Source: Hordeum vulgare subsp. vulgare
Lineage: Eukaryota; Streptophyta; Magnoliopsida; Poales; Poaceae
Length of the DNA stretch: 64,000 nucleotides
Direction: 5' to 3'
Assembly: GCF_904849725.1 (NCBI RefSeq)
Contig: NC_058523.1
Coordinates: 344,513,948-344,577,947, forward strand
The position numbers and the translations under genes were made by a program. The notes under the pieces are model-generated. The model did not search any database and was not told the origin of the DNA. It saw only the letters and a list, made by a program, of their open reading frames with translations. How positions within the stretch are numbered: the stretch's first letter is position 1; each line of letters begins with the position of its first letter. This document shows, piece after piece, positions 44,132 through 57,840 of this stretch.

Positions 44132-46320
44132 GAATCCCCAAGCTTAATTCCTACTCATCCCCTAGTAGGTAATTTATAATAGAAGTAATGTATGAAATGT
44201 GAATGATACAATAGTATATAAGTTTGATCAATGATAATTCCAGTCAGTTTTCTAGCACCATAAACATCAATCTTTTTCATAAAATCATCATGATAAAGTA
44301 GCAACCAATTCACATGCTATGGTTCAAACAATGCATTCTCTTAGAACTTAACAACATATGTTCTAAGTCATCAAATAATTTCAATGCATCATGAAGTCTA
44401 AGTAAGAGCTCGACATACTCAATTACCGTATAGTCTTCTATGATTGCTAATAATCAAAGCATATTTTTAGAACAAACAACATCCATCGAACACAGAGAAA
44501 GATAGGGGCTTAATGTTTCGCCTCCCAATGTACTTAACATGAAGATAATTGTAAACAATAATGAATCATGATCAAATATATTTGATTGGATATATGTGTC
44601 TAGATCTTTCCCCACCACCCGGTGCTTGCCAACTAATAGATTGAGGTTGGAATAAGAAGTTGACTCTACATGAAAAGTAAATAACATAAATTAAATAGAT
44701 TGTCCCTTCTCAGAGGGAAGAAGGGATTTGTAGAGGTGCCAGAGCTCATTATTTAAAACAAATGTGAATATGTTTTGGGTGGTGTGCCTTTCGTGTCAAC
44801 GTTACAACAAGGGACTTCAATATCTTCCATTCTAATCACCTTATTGGTGGTTCCCAAATAGAACTGAAATTTTACTCCCCCTCAGCCATTCAAACACTTT
44901 CCATCGCTAGTCGTATCCACGCGTGCCCTCCAAACAATCAACTTTCTAGGGGGGGTTCTTGTTTTTTTGTATTACGCAGGACCGAGCATCCCTTTTACCA
45001 GCCTCTCTCGTGCAATGACAAGTGAATAAACACTCATCATGAGAATAACCCGCTTAGCCTGGAAGATATTGATCACCCCAATCGCTCCATGAGCGGTACG
45101 GGCACACAGAACAAATGTTTATTTGATGGTTTTTGAGGTGGCACATGCAAGTTTACTTGGAATGACAGTGAAATACCATATATAGGTAGTTATGGTGGAC
45201 TCTCATGGAAGAAACTCGACTCAAGGATTTGGATGCACAAGTAGTATATCTACTTAGTATGAATTTTTGGCTAGAAAAAGGTTCTAAACAAGGACCACAT
45301 GTTGGAGGATCCATAACAAAATATCTTCTATGCAAATATACCCAGCCATAACCATTACTTTGTCTTCCTTGTCCAACATTAACTACTTGATCAAGTTTGA
45401 AAACATTTAATGGGTATTCACAATCATAAAAGATGTCCAAGATAATATATTTGTATGTTGAAGTCCTCTTTCTTATACTTATCATTCGTGAAGTGCTTGT
45501 ATGATCAATATTGTGATTGTCAAAGTTCAATAGATTTTAATTTCTAAACTAAAAGTGAAACTACCACTAACGATATATCACAATTATAATTTCATATATA
45601 TGATATTTCAGTCATTCACAATTTACTCTTAGGATATAAGTGAAGCACACCAGTAAACATCAAACTACTCTCGAAAGATACAAGTGAAGATCAGAGAGTA
45701 GTCAAACAATTAAGTAGCTATGTGAGGACTCTCTGTCAATAAGGTTTTTCAGATCTGAATATTTTATTCAAGAAGCAACCAAAACAAAAATACACTCCAA
45801 GAATAGCACATATCATGTGAACGAATAAAAACTTCGACTCAACATAGCCTAACTGATATTTGTCGATGAAGAGATGTGGGATGCATAGCATCCACAAGCT
45901 CAGATGCTTGAGACTTCTTGCAATATTGACTTGTGTATCCTTGGGGATCCCCAATCTTGACATTTTGTGTCTCGTTAATTCCTCTCATATCACAGTTTCC
46001 TAAATCTTAAAAGCTTCATCCACACAAAACTTGACAAGAATTCGTGAGATAGGTTAGTGCACATAAGAATAAATACACACTTCATGTACCGCCAAGACAA
46101 GTTGCATAATATTATGCAAACATTAGGTAGTGTATACTATCATCTCCACAATTTATACATACTAGTATAATCAATGAAAAATCTAGGATAAGTTGATAAC
46201 AAAACTCTAGGATAAGTAGATAGCAATCTGTCCAAACAGAACCGATCGTAGAAATCTATTTAAATAGTCTACTTCTGTATCTCCAAATTATCTTAAAATT
46301 TAGGACATGATAGAGAATTA
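44132..46320 (-). other. Internal region of composite A, 3' part
   Basis: Non-coding, begins with the PPT-like complement 'atccccaagcttaattcc' at 44134. It contains 'gataccggctt'-free AT-rich sequence and short phrases shared with E and F (for example 'ggatataagtgaagcac' at 45633, matching 15190-15245). Ends at the G insertion (TSD AATTA, 46316-46320). No gene. Confidence 0.75.
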
Positions 46321-49300
46321 TGTGTTGCCCTTGATTTAATCGTAAGCTAATCATACACGCAAATGCGTACGATCAAACTCAAGGACTCACGGGAAGATAT
46401 CACAGCACAACACTAGACACAATTAAAAATAAACAAGGTTCATATTACAAGCCAGGGGCCTCGAGGGCTAGAATACAGAAGCTCAAGAAAACACACTTGT
46501 CAGCGGAAGCAACAATATTTGAGTACAAACATAAAACATGGGGTGCCTTAGAGAAGGCTAGCACAAAAGATACAACGATCGAACGAGGCGAGGCCTCCTG
46601 CCTGGGAACCTCCTAACTACTCCTGGTCTTCAGCAGCCTCCACGAAGAAGTCACCATCGGGGTGGCAGGCGTCGGCAGGAAACTCCATCTCTTGGGCTCC
46701 ATCATCTGGTCACAACAACGGATCAAGGGGACAAAGGGGGAGCAAAGCAACGGTGAGTACTCATCCAAAGTACTCGCAAGTCTTACATCAGAACTATTCT
46801 AAGTATGTGTCAGTATCAAAGAAGGGGGTTATATGTGGACTGACTGCAACAATGCGAGAATAGAGAGAGAAGGCCTATCCCTACCGAAGACTAGCATCTT
46901 CAGGTTCGTGCAGCAATAGACGAGAGTAGAATAGGTGTAACACAATTAATAGTAATATTGTTGCAGCAATATTAATATGAGGTCACGCCCAGAGATCCTC
47001 CCCCGACTCCCTGCGAGGAAGCAATCCGAGGGCAACAATTCCAGTTAAGTAACAGTTGTAGTTGTATAAGATCAGGGCACAACTCCAAGCCGTCCTGTAA
47101 CCATGGACACGGCTATTCGAATAGATAAGTTCTTCCTTGCAGGAGTGCACAACATATTCCCCGACACACTCGATACCACTCTGGCCGGACACACTTTTCT
47201 GGGTCATGCCTGGCCTTGGAATATCGACACGTCGCATCCCCACCTAAGACTCAACAGAGAGGCCAGCCCACCGGTCTAACTCCTAAGCACAAAGGGTTCG
47301 TGGGCCCACTTGCCCTCCGCGCTCCTGCACGATGCGTGGGCGGTCGAGGTTAGTCCTAGCATCCCTTAATCACAAGCGTGATTCATCTCGGGACCACTCG
47401 GGCGCGCGCCGCTCCATTGCCGATGTGTGAAGAGCTTTGGTTGATACCGCGACGTCGAGTACCCATAATTCTTCCCACACAGACGGTTAGTGCGTAATAA
47501 GGCCTTCCGACCAACCCAGATGAAATACCCAAATCCATTATCATTTTAATTAGGTTATCGACACAAACACACGGGAATCCACCCGCCTAACATCTATTCA
47601 CCAATGATCCCAGTAACATGGTCGAGTAACTGTGTGGTTGTAACATCAGGGGAAATCCGAGGTGTCACCCTCGTTGGATCCCGAACGATGTAACCATCAA
47701 GGTGGACCTAGAGGAATCACCCTCGAGGGTCCTACACTTGAGGGGTTGCACGACACAGGCATCGTCGGAAATGGTGAAAGAGGAATCACCCTCGATAACC
47801 ACGACCAACTAGCTGTACTACAGAGATATCATCAGGAGTACTTCGCGAGGTGTCACCCTCGGTACCCGATAGTCTCTCTGTAGCGTCGCACAACTAAGGG
47901 GGGGGGGGGGTGTAAGTGTTGTGTCGGGTCTGCTCGTCGACCAGGGATCGAGATTTGAAAACAAAGCAGGGCAACTAGACTACGGGGTCAGAAGAGATGA
48001 CTACTCCACCTATTCTAAGAAGATTAAAGTACAATACTAAAAGTAACAATTCATCAAAAATAGGCTATGCATCAGATATAGGAACTAACTACAACAGTAA
48101 AAAATACTAATGCAAGCATGAGGGAGAAAGAAATGGGCGATATATGAATGATCAAGGGGGTTTGCTTGCCTTGTTGCTCTGCGGCAAAGGGCTGGTCGGC
48201 ATGGTCGTAGATGTACCCGGCAACAGCATCAGTCCCGGGATCTACCGATAATAAGAGGGGGAAGAAACAATAAATAATAGCAACGGTGCAAGACTAAGCA
48301 TGACATGGCAATATACAGGCTAGACATGTTCTAACGCAGCAACATCCGTCACAGACGTGTAGGAAGAATATCATATGATATTTCCCGGGTCTGTGGCTAC
48401 CATCGGTCAGACCGAAACGATGGAAAAGTTCCACGTTTGCTATGCTAGGGACATGTGATAGACGAATGGACCATGTATCCGGGTTCGCCTCGTTCTGCTG
48501 ATCAACTTTCATGTTAAAATATTTTGATCTGACTTACGAATTATTTTATATTAATTTTTTAAAATTTTATTCAATATTTAGGGATTAAAAACAGATTTAA
48601 TTAAATTGATTAAATGCAATTATGACATCAACATGATGTCACGCTGACATCAGCAGTTGACTGGACAACTGACGAGTGGGTCCCATGCGTCATACACTCC
48701 TTTTTTAATTAGGTTTAATATTAATTAATCATATTAATTTAGTGAGGGACCCATGTGTCATACTCTACTAAGTTAATTATTTATTTATATCAACAAATTA
48801 CAGATTTATCTATTTAATTAATTAACTAATTAATTAAATAATATATCTATTTATTTATTTATTTATTTTATTAATAAAACATATATATATATATATTTAT
48901 ATTTTATTTTTATGCCTTTTCTTTTTCTACATACATTCATACATACGCAATACATACATACATACATTATATTTTTATTTTCTTTTCTCACATATGTGTT
49001 AATTTGTGTGAGTTCATCTCTCTCTCACACACACCTTCTCTCAACAAAGAGAGAGAGGATGCAATCTCCACCTCCACCTACCGAAGCCTAACGATGTCGG
49101 AACGCGGCGGCGATCGCCGGAATGGAACCGGGAGAGGGAGAGGGACGTTCTCACCCATGTTGTAGGGGGGCGGGTTCGGCGAGGCTCGATGGAGTCATTG
49201 AGGAGGAAGGGGAAGCCGGTGGCGTGGTGTCGATGAGGTGATGGAGATGGCGCCGGCAGTGGTGCGGCCGGTGGCACGGTCGGCCGTGGCCGGCGGGGCC

Positions 49301-50229
49301 CCGGCCGAGGCGTCGCCGGTGACGGTTCCAGGGGAGCGGTGAGGCGCCGAGGGGAGGGAGGCCGGCGAGCTGGCGCTGGGTTCTGCATGCGGGTGTGGAG
49401 AAGGGAGCTCGCCAGGATGAGGTGTGCGGGGCGATGGGGGTTGGCCCAGTGGATTTGGGGCGGGGAACTCGGCTGGGGAGAGGAGGCTCGACCGACGGTG
49501 GGGAGGGAGGCCGTCGGGGAGTGGGTGACGTGGGTGGGGCGACGGGAGGATGGGGAGGGAGCGCAGGGAGGTGAGATGGTTGCCTCGGTCGCCACGGGGT
49601 GTCGGCGTTAGCGAGGGAGGAGTGGCCGATCGTGGGAGGCAGAGGGGTGGGTGAGTGATCTGGAGAGGATGGATGGGTGCCTCGTCGCCACGGGGGTTGG
49701 GGATCGACGGGATGGGGAGGTGGTGGCGGCAGGGGGAGTGAGTGGGGGGCTGGGGCGATTAGGGTTTGCCCCCCTAGGGGGCTTTATACCTAGGTGTAGT
49801 GGGCCGGGATTTGGTGGGGAGGTGGCCAGCTAGGCCACTTGGCCTAGTTGGCCAGGTTTTTTTCCTTTTTTCCTTTTTTCCTTTTTTCCTTTTTTTTATA
49901 TATTCTTTTCTGATTTATTATTATTTTTAAAATACTTTCATTTTTTCATTTTTTATAGCTTCACTTTTAAATATATAGGGCTTTAACAATTTCTAAAATT
50001 GCCCAATTTGTTTTAATAAATCATACACGGGATTTTCATAACTCACCCGACATATTTTAACTCATTCGATAACTTTCCCCGTTTGATTTTATTTTTAAAT
50101 TTCAAATTCGAATTGTTTTGAACTAACGCGTGATCAACGATAGGGAATCACGGTGACGTGGCATCATTAGTGTGTGATCACTGTAGCTTAATTACAATCA
50201 TCAGTGTAGCAAAAGTTGAAGATGTCACA
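46321..50229 (-). repeat. 3' LTR of element G
   Basis: 3909 bp. A minus-strand TATAAAG lies at 49782-49788; downstream on minus follows a GC-rich, gene-like stretch (49080-49760), probably transcribed leader. 48720-48900 is extremely AT-rich, with a 'catacatacata' run at 48945-48968. ORFs on both strands in the GC-rich part (e.g. 49041-49595) are compositional. A G12 run is at 47899-47910. Confidence 0.88.
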
Positions 50230-50242
50230 ACTCTCCCCTACT
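50230..50242 (-). promoter_or_regulatory. Polypurine tract of element G
   Basis: Minus reads TAGTAGGGGAGAGT directly before the LTR start TGTGACATC, giving the priming site for the second DNA strand. Confidence 0.75.
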
Positions 50243-50269
50243 AACAAGAATTCTCGTCCCGATAATTAA

Positions 50270-50855
50270 GAGGTAGAAGGAAAGAGCTCGGGGTATTCAT
50301 CACGAAGATGATCCTCGCGTTCCCAAGTGGCTTCATCTTCAGACTGATTTGACCACTGCACTTTAAGGAACTTGGTGACTTTGCGACGAGTCTTACGTTC
50401 AGCTTGGTCGAGAATGCGGACCGGATGCTCTTTATAAGAGAGGTCTTATTGCAACTCAAGCATATCATGATCCACTGCTCGAATAGGATCCTTGAAGCAG
50501 CGGCGGAGCTGAGACACATGGAAGACATCATGAACCTGAGAAAGGTTCACCGACAGTTCCAATTGGTAAGCCACTCTTCCAGCCTTTCGAGAACAGTGAA
50601 AGGACCAATATATCGAGGAGCTAACTTGCCCTTGATCCCGAAATGATGTGCACCTCTCATTGGTGTGACACGAAGATAAGCCTTTTCGCCAGGTTGATAT
50701 ACCATATCTTGATGATGACGGTCATACTGACTCTTCTGACGAGACTGAGCAGCCTTCAGATTCTCATGAATAATGTGAACTTGATCTTCAGCATGTTGGA
50801 TAACATCTGGACCGAAGAGTGATCGTTCCATTGGACGGTGGCTTGGGAATTTCAT
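50270..50855 (-). pseudogene. Chromovirus pol C-terminus: integrase tail and chromodomain
   Basis: From 50855 the minus strand gives the integrase C-terminal region (SQYDRHHQDMVYQPGEKAYL, then KLAPRYIGPFTVLERLE). A frameshift near 50590 follows. The continuation, in another frame, reads VHDVFHVSQLRRCFKDPIRA, then a stop (caataa), then the chromodomain-like segment HPVRILDQAERKTRRKV...VQWSNQSEDEATWEREDHLR ending before 50270. Chromodomains guide integration to chromatin in this lineage. The reading frame is broken at least twice and lacks the catalytic integrase, RT and RNase H, so it is a remnant. Confidence 0.85.
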
Positions 50856-50869
50856 ACGAAGCCAAGTGC

Positions 50870-53800
50870 AAAGGATACTTTGGAGTCAAAGATATATAGG
50901 AGAGTCAGATTTCGATCCTGTGGAACTTTGGGTTATGGCCCCACCATGTGGGCCAGGAGTAGGTAGAGGGGTGACATCTTGTACGGTATTGGTAGCAAGA
51001 CATGTCAGAGGATAACCTGTCAGTTATGTTGGCAACCACATCGGTACCAAGGGCGGGGGACGACTAGAACCATTTTCCTGCTTGTTGAAACGAGGCGGAC
51101 CAATAGGCAAGGTTCTCGTCCACCGGCGACTACCGGAATGTTATCCACAATAGTAACACGGTCTTACTGACAGAGTTGCACACCAAGGTTTCTACCTAAA
51201 CAGGGAATTAACACTGCTTAGATAAGTTATGCCACAAGAAAGGTCAAACAGACCAATGGGAATGAGAATGTGTTCACACACACAAGAATTTAAAGTATAC
51301 CATTCGTGAGGAAAACATAGAGTATGTTATACATGATAGGTCATCAAGTACATAACCATTTAGACGAAGAGGCAAGAAGAATCATGATGTTTACTCATAC
51401 CATATGGTTTGGATAATTGACCAGAAACAATTTAGCATTGCTCTTCCAATGTTCCTGTTGAAATTTGACGTACCACATCCGTGCTTCGGGATAACATCGA
51501 CATGGTCATCAGATAAAGGTGGGACTTATGGGTATACAAAGAGGAACCATGAGGAACAACTTATAAAACTTAGTCATACAATTTCCTCATGGTAGAATGA
51601 CGAATCTTACATATGGAAGAATTTATAAAAATAGGTCATGCGGCCCGGTGTGTGAGACAAGACATCACCGTACCGGGTTACATAAGACCAAAGTTACAAT
51701 TATTGGGAAAACGTTCCAACTAGCATATTTGTCCGAGATTCAGATATGATTGGTGTTAGGATACCTCACACTCGAGATGCCTGAGAAGAAAAGATGAATA
51801 TGGAAGATTCTCATGATATGAGTTACACAAACAATTCTTGAATCATGAGTTGGATTGTAACACACATGAACAACAATGTCAAGACATTCGTGCCCACGTG
51901 GTATTCTTACAACAAAATGCAACCACGTTCTGATTTGAGAACCCTCATTGAGGATATCGAGGTCATTGTGTGAGCCTCGATTAGCTCTAATGAAGGAACT
52001 TCTTTTCCTTGATCAAATCAGTTAGTGGCTTGGGGTGCTAAGAGAAGTTATATGAAGTGAATATAGTAAATCTTCAAAACATATAACACTTCGAACATGC
52101 GTGAATGACTTGGGATTTCCCGAGAAGAAGCGAAACAAAACTTTCACATATTCACGGCAAAAAGAGTGCACGTGAACTTTGGGAAATACACTTCTTCTAT
52201 CCAACATATTCTTCATGAGCTAGGCACAAGGATAACGCTTTCAAGAGCTTCATTGTGGGATATCGAGAAGTTGAGGGTGTGGCTGATGGGCTTAGCAACA
52301 ACCCCTCAAGGTTTTGACAGGGTTGAATTTCCAAAATTATAATATCAAGGAGGTAGCATTTGTTAAATCAAATGGTATAATGTCGTATGCTTGAGGGAAC
52401 AAGAACAATTAAACATTGGTCGAAGGGTGCACTCGGAAATACGGACGGAGTAGCACAACCAACGTAAAAAATGGTGAGTCAACACCCAACACACTAAGAA
52501 TGAAATAATCAGTTGTTAACCTCAAGGCAATAGGGTTGCCAGAAGTATTGGAATCACACATCAGAGTTCACCAAGAAATGAATGGTGATGGCGAGAAGTA
52601 TTACTATATCAAGAATTCTTAAGACATGTGCAATTTTCACGACATTCTTGGCATACCAGATAGTAATACTCCAAGGTAGAAGATAACATAAGCGTAACAA
52701 CAAGGAACTTAAGGGACAACACAAAACATGAACACGTTTGTGTTGGAGGGAAGGCAAACAAGGATGTCGATGATAATACAAATCATCGATGGGCAAGGAT
52801 GGTATTTCTCATCGTGCATTCGATTGATACCCTGCAAGAGCTCGAGATGTTGATGATGATCATGACACATTTTTCGAGAAGCTTCACGAAGATGTAATCA
52901 TTCAGCGAGGACATCAAGTAAGGGAAAGATGAAGCAAGAGGTTGTCGGAATCACAGATAAGACTGCTAGCTTAGAATTGAGATTGCCCTTCAAGACAACC
53001 AACATGATGTGGAAAGCTCGATGCAAGCTTAATGCACAGTTGGAATTGTGTTCCAGGGATGAAGGGTATGGATAGCATGGTCGAGCTCCAACATGATGAT
53101 GATGATATAGCTTAACAGCTTGGAATGACATGATCGAGTACAAACTCGTAAACAAGGAAGATTACTAAAAGTTGTTGAATCACAATGTGTACTCGATTCA
53201 GTTATCGATGTGCTCGCGTGTCCAACAACTCAAACACGAGGAAACTGGAATTAATGAAAATACCATAGTTGATGAGGAGCTCACAAGAAGTTATATAGCT
53301 CCGTGATATTCTCGAGCTACAAGGAATAATACTCGGAGGTAGATCAACATTAAGGCTTGGACCGATGTATTGATCTGAAGAAGACAAGTACTTTAACTCG
53401 TCTGAGAATGAATCAAGGTAGGACACCATGGTCGGAACCACGATTGCAAAGGACAAGATCACATCCACTAGATTTAAACCACAGAATGAATGATTATTGA
53501 TACGAGAAGTTTCTATGATAGGATCAACATCGTTTCCATGGGCATGAACACAAAGTTCAAGGTTGATTCCCACTTCATCAATGCATCACCTGCCATTTAC
53601 TCCTCGCCTTTGATCAGGTTGTAGCTTGGCAAGATTATCTGGCAAAGACACCAGAAGAGCAAGCCTCATGAAAACTCTTCGGGTCATATTGATTTAGGAG
53701 GGCATAGATTCAACCCATCGGGGCACCTTAGGAACATATACCATACATTCCAAGAGTAATTAACACATGCTTGAAGGGCATGGCTGACAAAAGCGTAGGG

Positions 53801-54827
53801 TACAACTTATAAGAGGGAGAAAAGACAATTTACCAATGCCATCACGTGTAAGGGGAAGCAATCAGAAGAATTTTCAAAAGCAAAGGATGTCGTCGGATAA
53901 TAACCCAGAATGAGTTTGACAGTCCACAAAAGATCTGATGTGAGTATCGATACTCAATCAGAGGGGGGTAAAACACAAGGCATCGGATTATAGAACAACT
54001 GGAAAATATCCATACTTAATTACCAAAGGAATTAGGATTTCCAAGTTGGTGTAGCATAATCAGATGCTCCGATCAAATACAAGTAAGTTGAATGGACTTA
54101 GCTGGACAACCAACCAAAGTTGATTTATTGAGCACCAGCTCTGTTTGAAAGGACGTCTAAGCCGGAAAATAATTTATTAGTATCAATAGATGATTGTGTG
54201 CATTCACACAAAGGTAGAATCAATAAGATCATAGGAAAATCAGAAAGGATTTTCATGAATGCTGCTAGACATATGGATTTAACCATAACACAAGCAGGTG
54301 AGAGAGGTCAAAAGCAATAGGCTACTCGGGATTCTGAAAGATCGAATAGTAATTCGAAGAGCTTTCGAAACCCATGAAAACTGATGATGGACGAACACCC
54401 GATAAGATAATTCATTGCATCTCGTAAAACAAGAGCAATTGGAGAAGAAAGTAAGAGTGACATTTGTATGTAGTCATCCATAGTGGTTGACGGAGCAAGG
54501 GAAGTCGGAAGAGCGATGGGCACAAATTCTCGAGAGAAACACCGGAGAGTATCATCGGAGTCTTCTGATGAATCAAGCCATCATCTGGGATGATGGGCTC
54601 TCCGGGAGAAAGTATTTACGAGAACCTAATGTTAGAGTTAGCAAAATCTTTAACCCGAAAGAGAAGAGAGAGTAGAATCCAGAGTATAGGAAAGGAGTAA
54701 AAGATACTAATAGCACTCAATTGAGAAGTGGGCCCGTAAGCCACAACATCAGTGTTAGTAAGGTTTTTCAAACAATAGACTCAACTTCGGTCAAGGAGTT
54801 GGAAAGGGGGCTACCTACAGGCAATTG
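50870..54827 (-). other. Internal region of element G without coding capacity
   Basis: About 4 kb in which neither strand gives a supported ORF; the longest frames are 123 codons or fewer and show no retroelement motif. It is moderately AT-rich, with no obvious tandem repeat. It replaces the normal gag to integrase region. Possibly foreign filler DNA or a decayed ORF; origin unknown. Confidence 0.6.
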
Positions 54828-54840
54828 GCTCTGATACCAA
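54828..54840 (-). promoter_or_regulatory. Primer-binding site of element G (tRNA-iMet type)
   Basis: The plus strand reads 'ggctctgatacca' (about 54828-54840), the exact complement of TGGTATCAGAGCC, two bases from the LTR end at 54843. Confidence 0.85.
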
Positions 54841-57411
54841 CTTGTGACGCCCTCGATTTAATCGTACGCTAATCATACACGCAAATGCGTACGATCAACC
54901 TCAAGGACTCACGGGAAGATATCACAACACAACACTAGACACAATTAAAAATAAACAAGCTTCATATTACAAGCCAGGGGCCTCGAGGGCTAGAATACAG
55001 AAGCTCCAGAAAACACACGAGTCAGCAGAAGCAACAATATGTGAGTACATAAATAAAACATGGGGTGCCTTAGAGAATGCTAGAACAAAATATACAACAG
55101 TCAAACGAGGCGAGGCCTCCTGCCTAGGAACCTCCTAACTACTCCTGGTCTTCAACGGCCTCCACGAAGAAGTCACCATCGGGGTGGCAGGCGTCGGCAG
55201 GAAACTCCATCTCCTGGGCTCCATCATCTGGTGTCAGCAACGGATCAAGGGGACAAAGGGGGAGAAAAACAACGGTGAGTACTCATCCAAAGTACTCGCA
55301 AGTCTTACATCAGAACTATTCTAAGTACGCATGAGTATCAAAGAAGGGGGTTATATGTGGACTAACATCTTCAGGGTCTTGCAGCAATAGACGAGAGTAG
55401 AATAGGTGTAACACAATTAATAGTCATATTGTTGCAGCAATATTAATATGAGGTCACACCCAGAGATCCTCCCCCGACTCCCTGCGAGGAAACAATCCCA
55501 GGGCAACAATTCCAGTTAAGTTACAGTTGTAGTTGTATAATATCAGGGCACAACTCCAAGTTGTCCTGTAACCGTGGACACGACTATTCGAATAGATAAT
55601 TTCTTCCCTAAAGAGGTGCACAACATATTCCCCTACGCGCTCGATAACACTCTGGCCGGACACACTTTTCTGGGTCATGCCAGGCCTCGGAATATCGACA
55701 CGTCGCAGCCCCACCTAAGACTCAACAGAGAGGCCAGCCTGTCGGTCTAACTCCTAAGCACAAAGGGTTCATGGTCCCACTTGCCCTTCGCGCTCCTTCA
55801 TGATGCGTGGGTGGCCGAGGTTAGTCCTAGCATCCCTTAATCACAAGCGTGAAGCATCTCGGGACCACTCGGGCGCGCGCCGCTCCATTGCTAACGTCTG
55901 AAGAGCTTCGGCTGATACTGCGACGTCGAGTACCCATAATTCTTCCCACGCAGATGGTTAGTGCGTAATAAGGCCTTCCGACCAACCCAGATCAAATACC
56001 CAAATCCATTACCATTTTAATTAGGCCATCGATACAAACACACGGGAATCCACCCGCTTAACATCTATTCACCAATGATCCCAGTAACATGGTCGAGTAA
56101 TTGTGTGGTTGTAACATCAGGGAAAATATGAGGTATCACCCTCGTTGGATCCCAAATGATGTAACCATCAAGGTGGACCTAGAGGAATCGCCCTTGAGGG
56201 TCCTACACTTGAGGGGTTGCACGACAGAGGCATCGTCGGGTATGGTGAAAGAGGAATCACCCTCGATAACCACGACCGACTAGCTGTACTATAGAGATAT
56301 CATCAGGAGTACTTCACGAGGTGTCACCCTCGGTACCCGATAGTCTCTCTGTAGCGTCGCACAACTAAGGGGGGTGTCAGTGTCGTGCCGGGTCTGGCTC
56401 GTCATTCAGGGATCGAGATTTGAAAACAAAGCGGGGCAACTGGACTACGGGGTCAGAAGGGATGACTGCTCCACCTATACTAAGAAGATTAAAATACAGT
56501 ACTGAAAGTAACGGTTCATCAAAAACAGGCTAGGCATCAGATATAGGATCTGACTACAATAGTAGCAAAATACTAATGCAAGCATGAGGGAGAAAGATAT
56601 GGGCGATATAGGAATGATCAAGGGGGTTTGCTTGCCTTGTTGCTCTGCGGCAAAGGGCTGGTCGGCAGGGTCGTAGATGTACCCCGGAGCAACGTCAGTT
56701 TCGGGGTCTACCGGTAAGAAGAGGGTAAGAAACAATAAATAATAGCAACGGTGCAACACTAAGCATGACATGACAATATACAGGCTAGGCATGATCTAAC
56801 GCATCAACATCCGTCATAGACGGGTCGGAAGAATATCAGATGATATTTCTCGGGTCTCTGGCTACTACTCGTCAGACGGAAAAACGATGAAAAAGTTCCA
56901 CGTTTGCTATGCTAGGGACGCGTGACACACGAATGGACCGTGTACCCGGGTTCGTCTCGTTGTGTGATCAACTTTCATATTGAAAATATTTTGATCTGAC
57001 TTACGGATTATTTTATATTTCTTTTAAAGTTTTATTTAATATTTAGGAATTAAAAACAGATTTAATTAAATTGATTAAATTCAGTTATGACATCAGCATG
57101 ATGTCACGCTGACATCAGCAGTTGTGTGGACAACTCACAAGTGGGTCCCGTGCGTCATAGACTCAGTTGTTAATTAGGTTCAATATTAATTAATCAGATT
57201 AATTTAGTTGGGGACCCACGTGTCATACTCTAATAAGTTAATTATTTATTTATATTAATAGATTACTGATTTATCTATTTAATTAATTAACAAATTAATT
57301 AAATAATATATCTAATTATTTATTTGTTTATTTATTAATAAAAACATATATATATAGTTTTATATTTTATTTTATGCCTTTTCTTTTTCTACATACATTC
57401 ATACATTCGCA

Positions 57412-57428
57412 ATACATACATACATACA

Positions 57429-57462
<34 letters not shown>

Positions 57463-57485
57463 CATACATTAATACATACATACAT
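57412..57485. repeat. (CATA)n microsatellite in 5' LTR of element G
   Basis: About 15 units with two interruptions. Only about 6 units stand at the homologous place in the 3' LTR (48945-48968). Confidence 0.9.
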
Positions 57486-57840
57486 TATATTTTTCTTTTC
57501 TTTTCTCACATCTCTCTTAATCTCTCTCAGTTCATCTCTCTCTCACATACACCTTCTCTCAACAGAGAGAGAGAGAGAGAGGAGGCAACTCCACCTCCAC
57601 CTACCGAAGCCTAACGACGTCGGAACGCGGCGGCGATCGTTGGAATGGAATCGGGAGAGGGAGAGGGACGTTCTCACCCACGTTGTAGGGGGGCGGGTTC
57701 GGCAAGGCTCGACGGAGCCGTTGAGGAGGAGGACGAGGAAGCCGGTGGCACGGTGTCGACGGGGTGATGGAGATGGCGCCGGCGGTGGTGCAGCCGGTGG
57801 CAGCGGTCAGCCGTGGCCGGTGGGGCCCCAGCCAAGGCGT

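Noticed and set aside
49041..49595. 184-codon minus Pro/Ser-rich ORF and plus Gly/Arg-rich ORFs
   Set aside because: Inside the GC-rich part of an LTR, open on both strands; the homologous place in the other LTR does not keep the frame.
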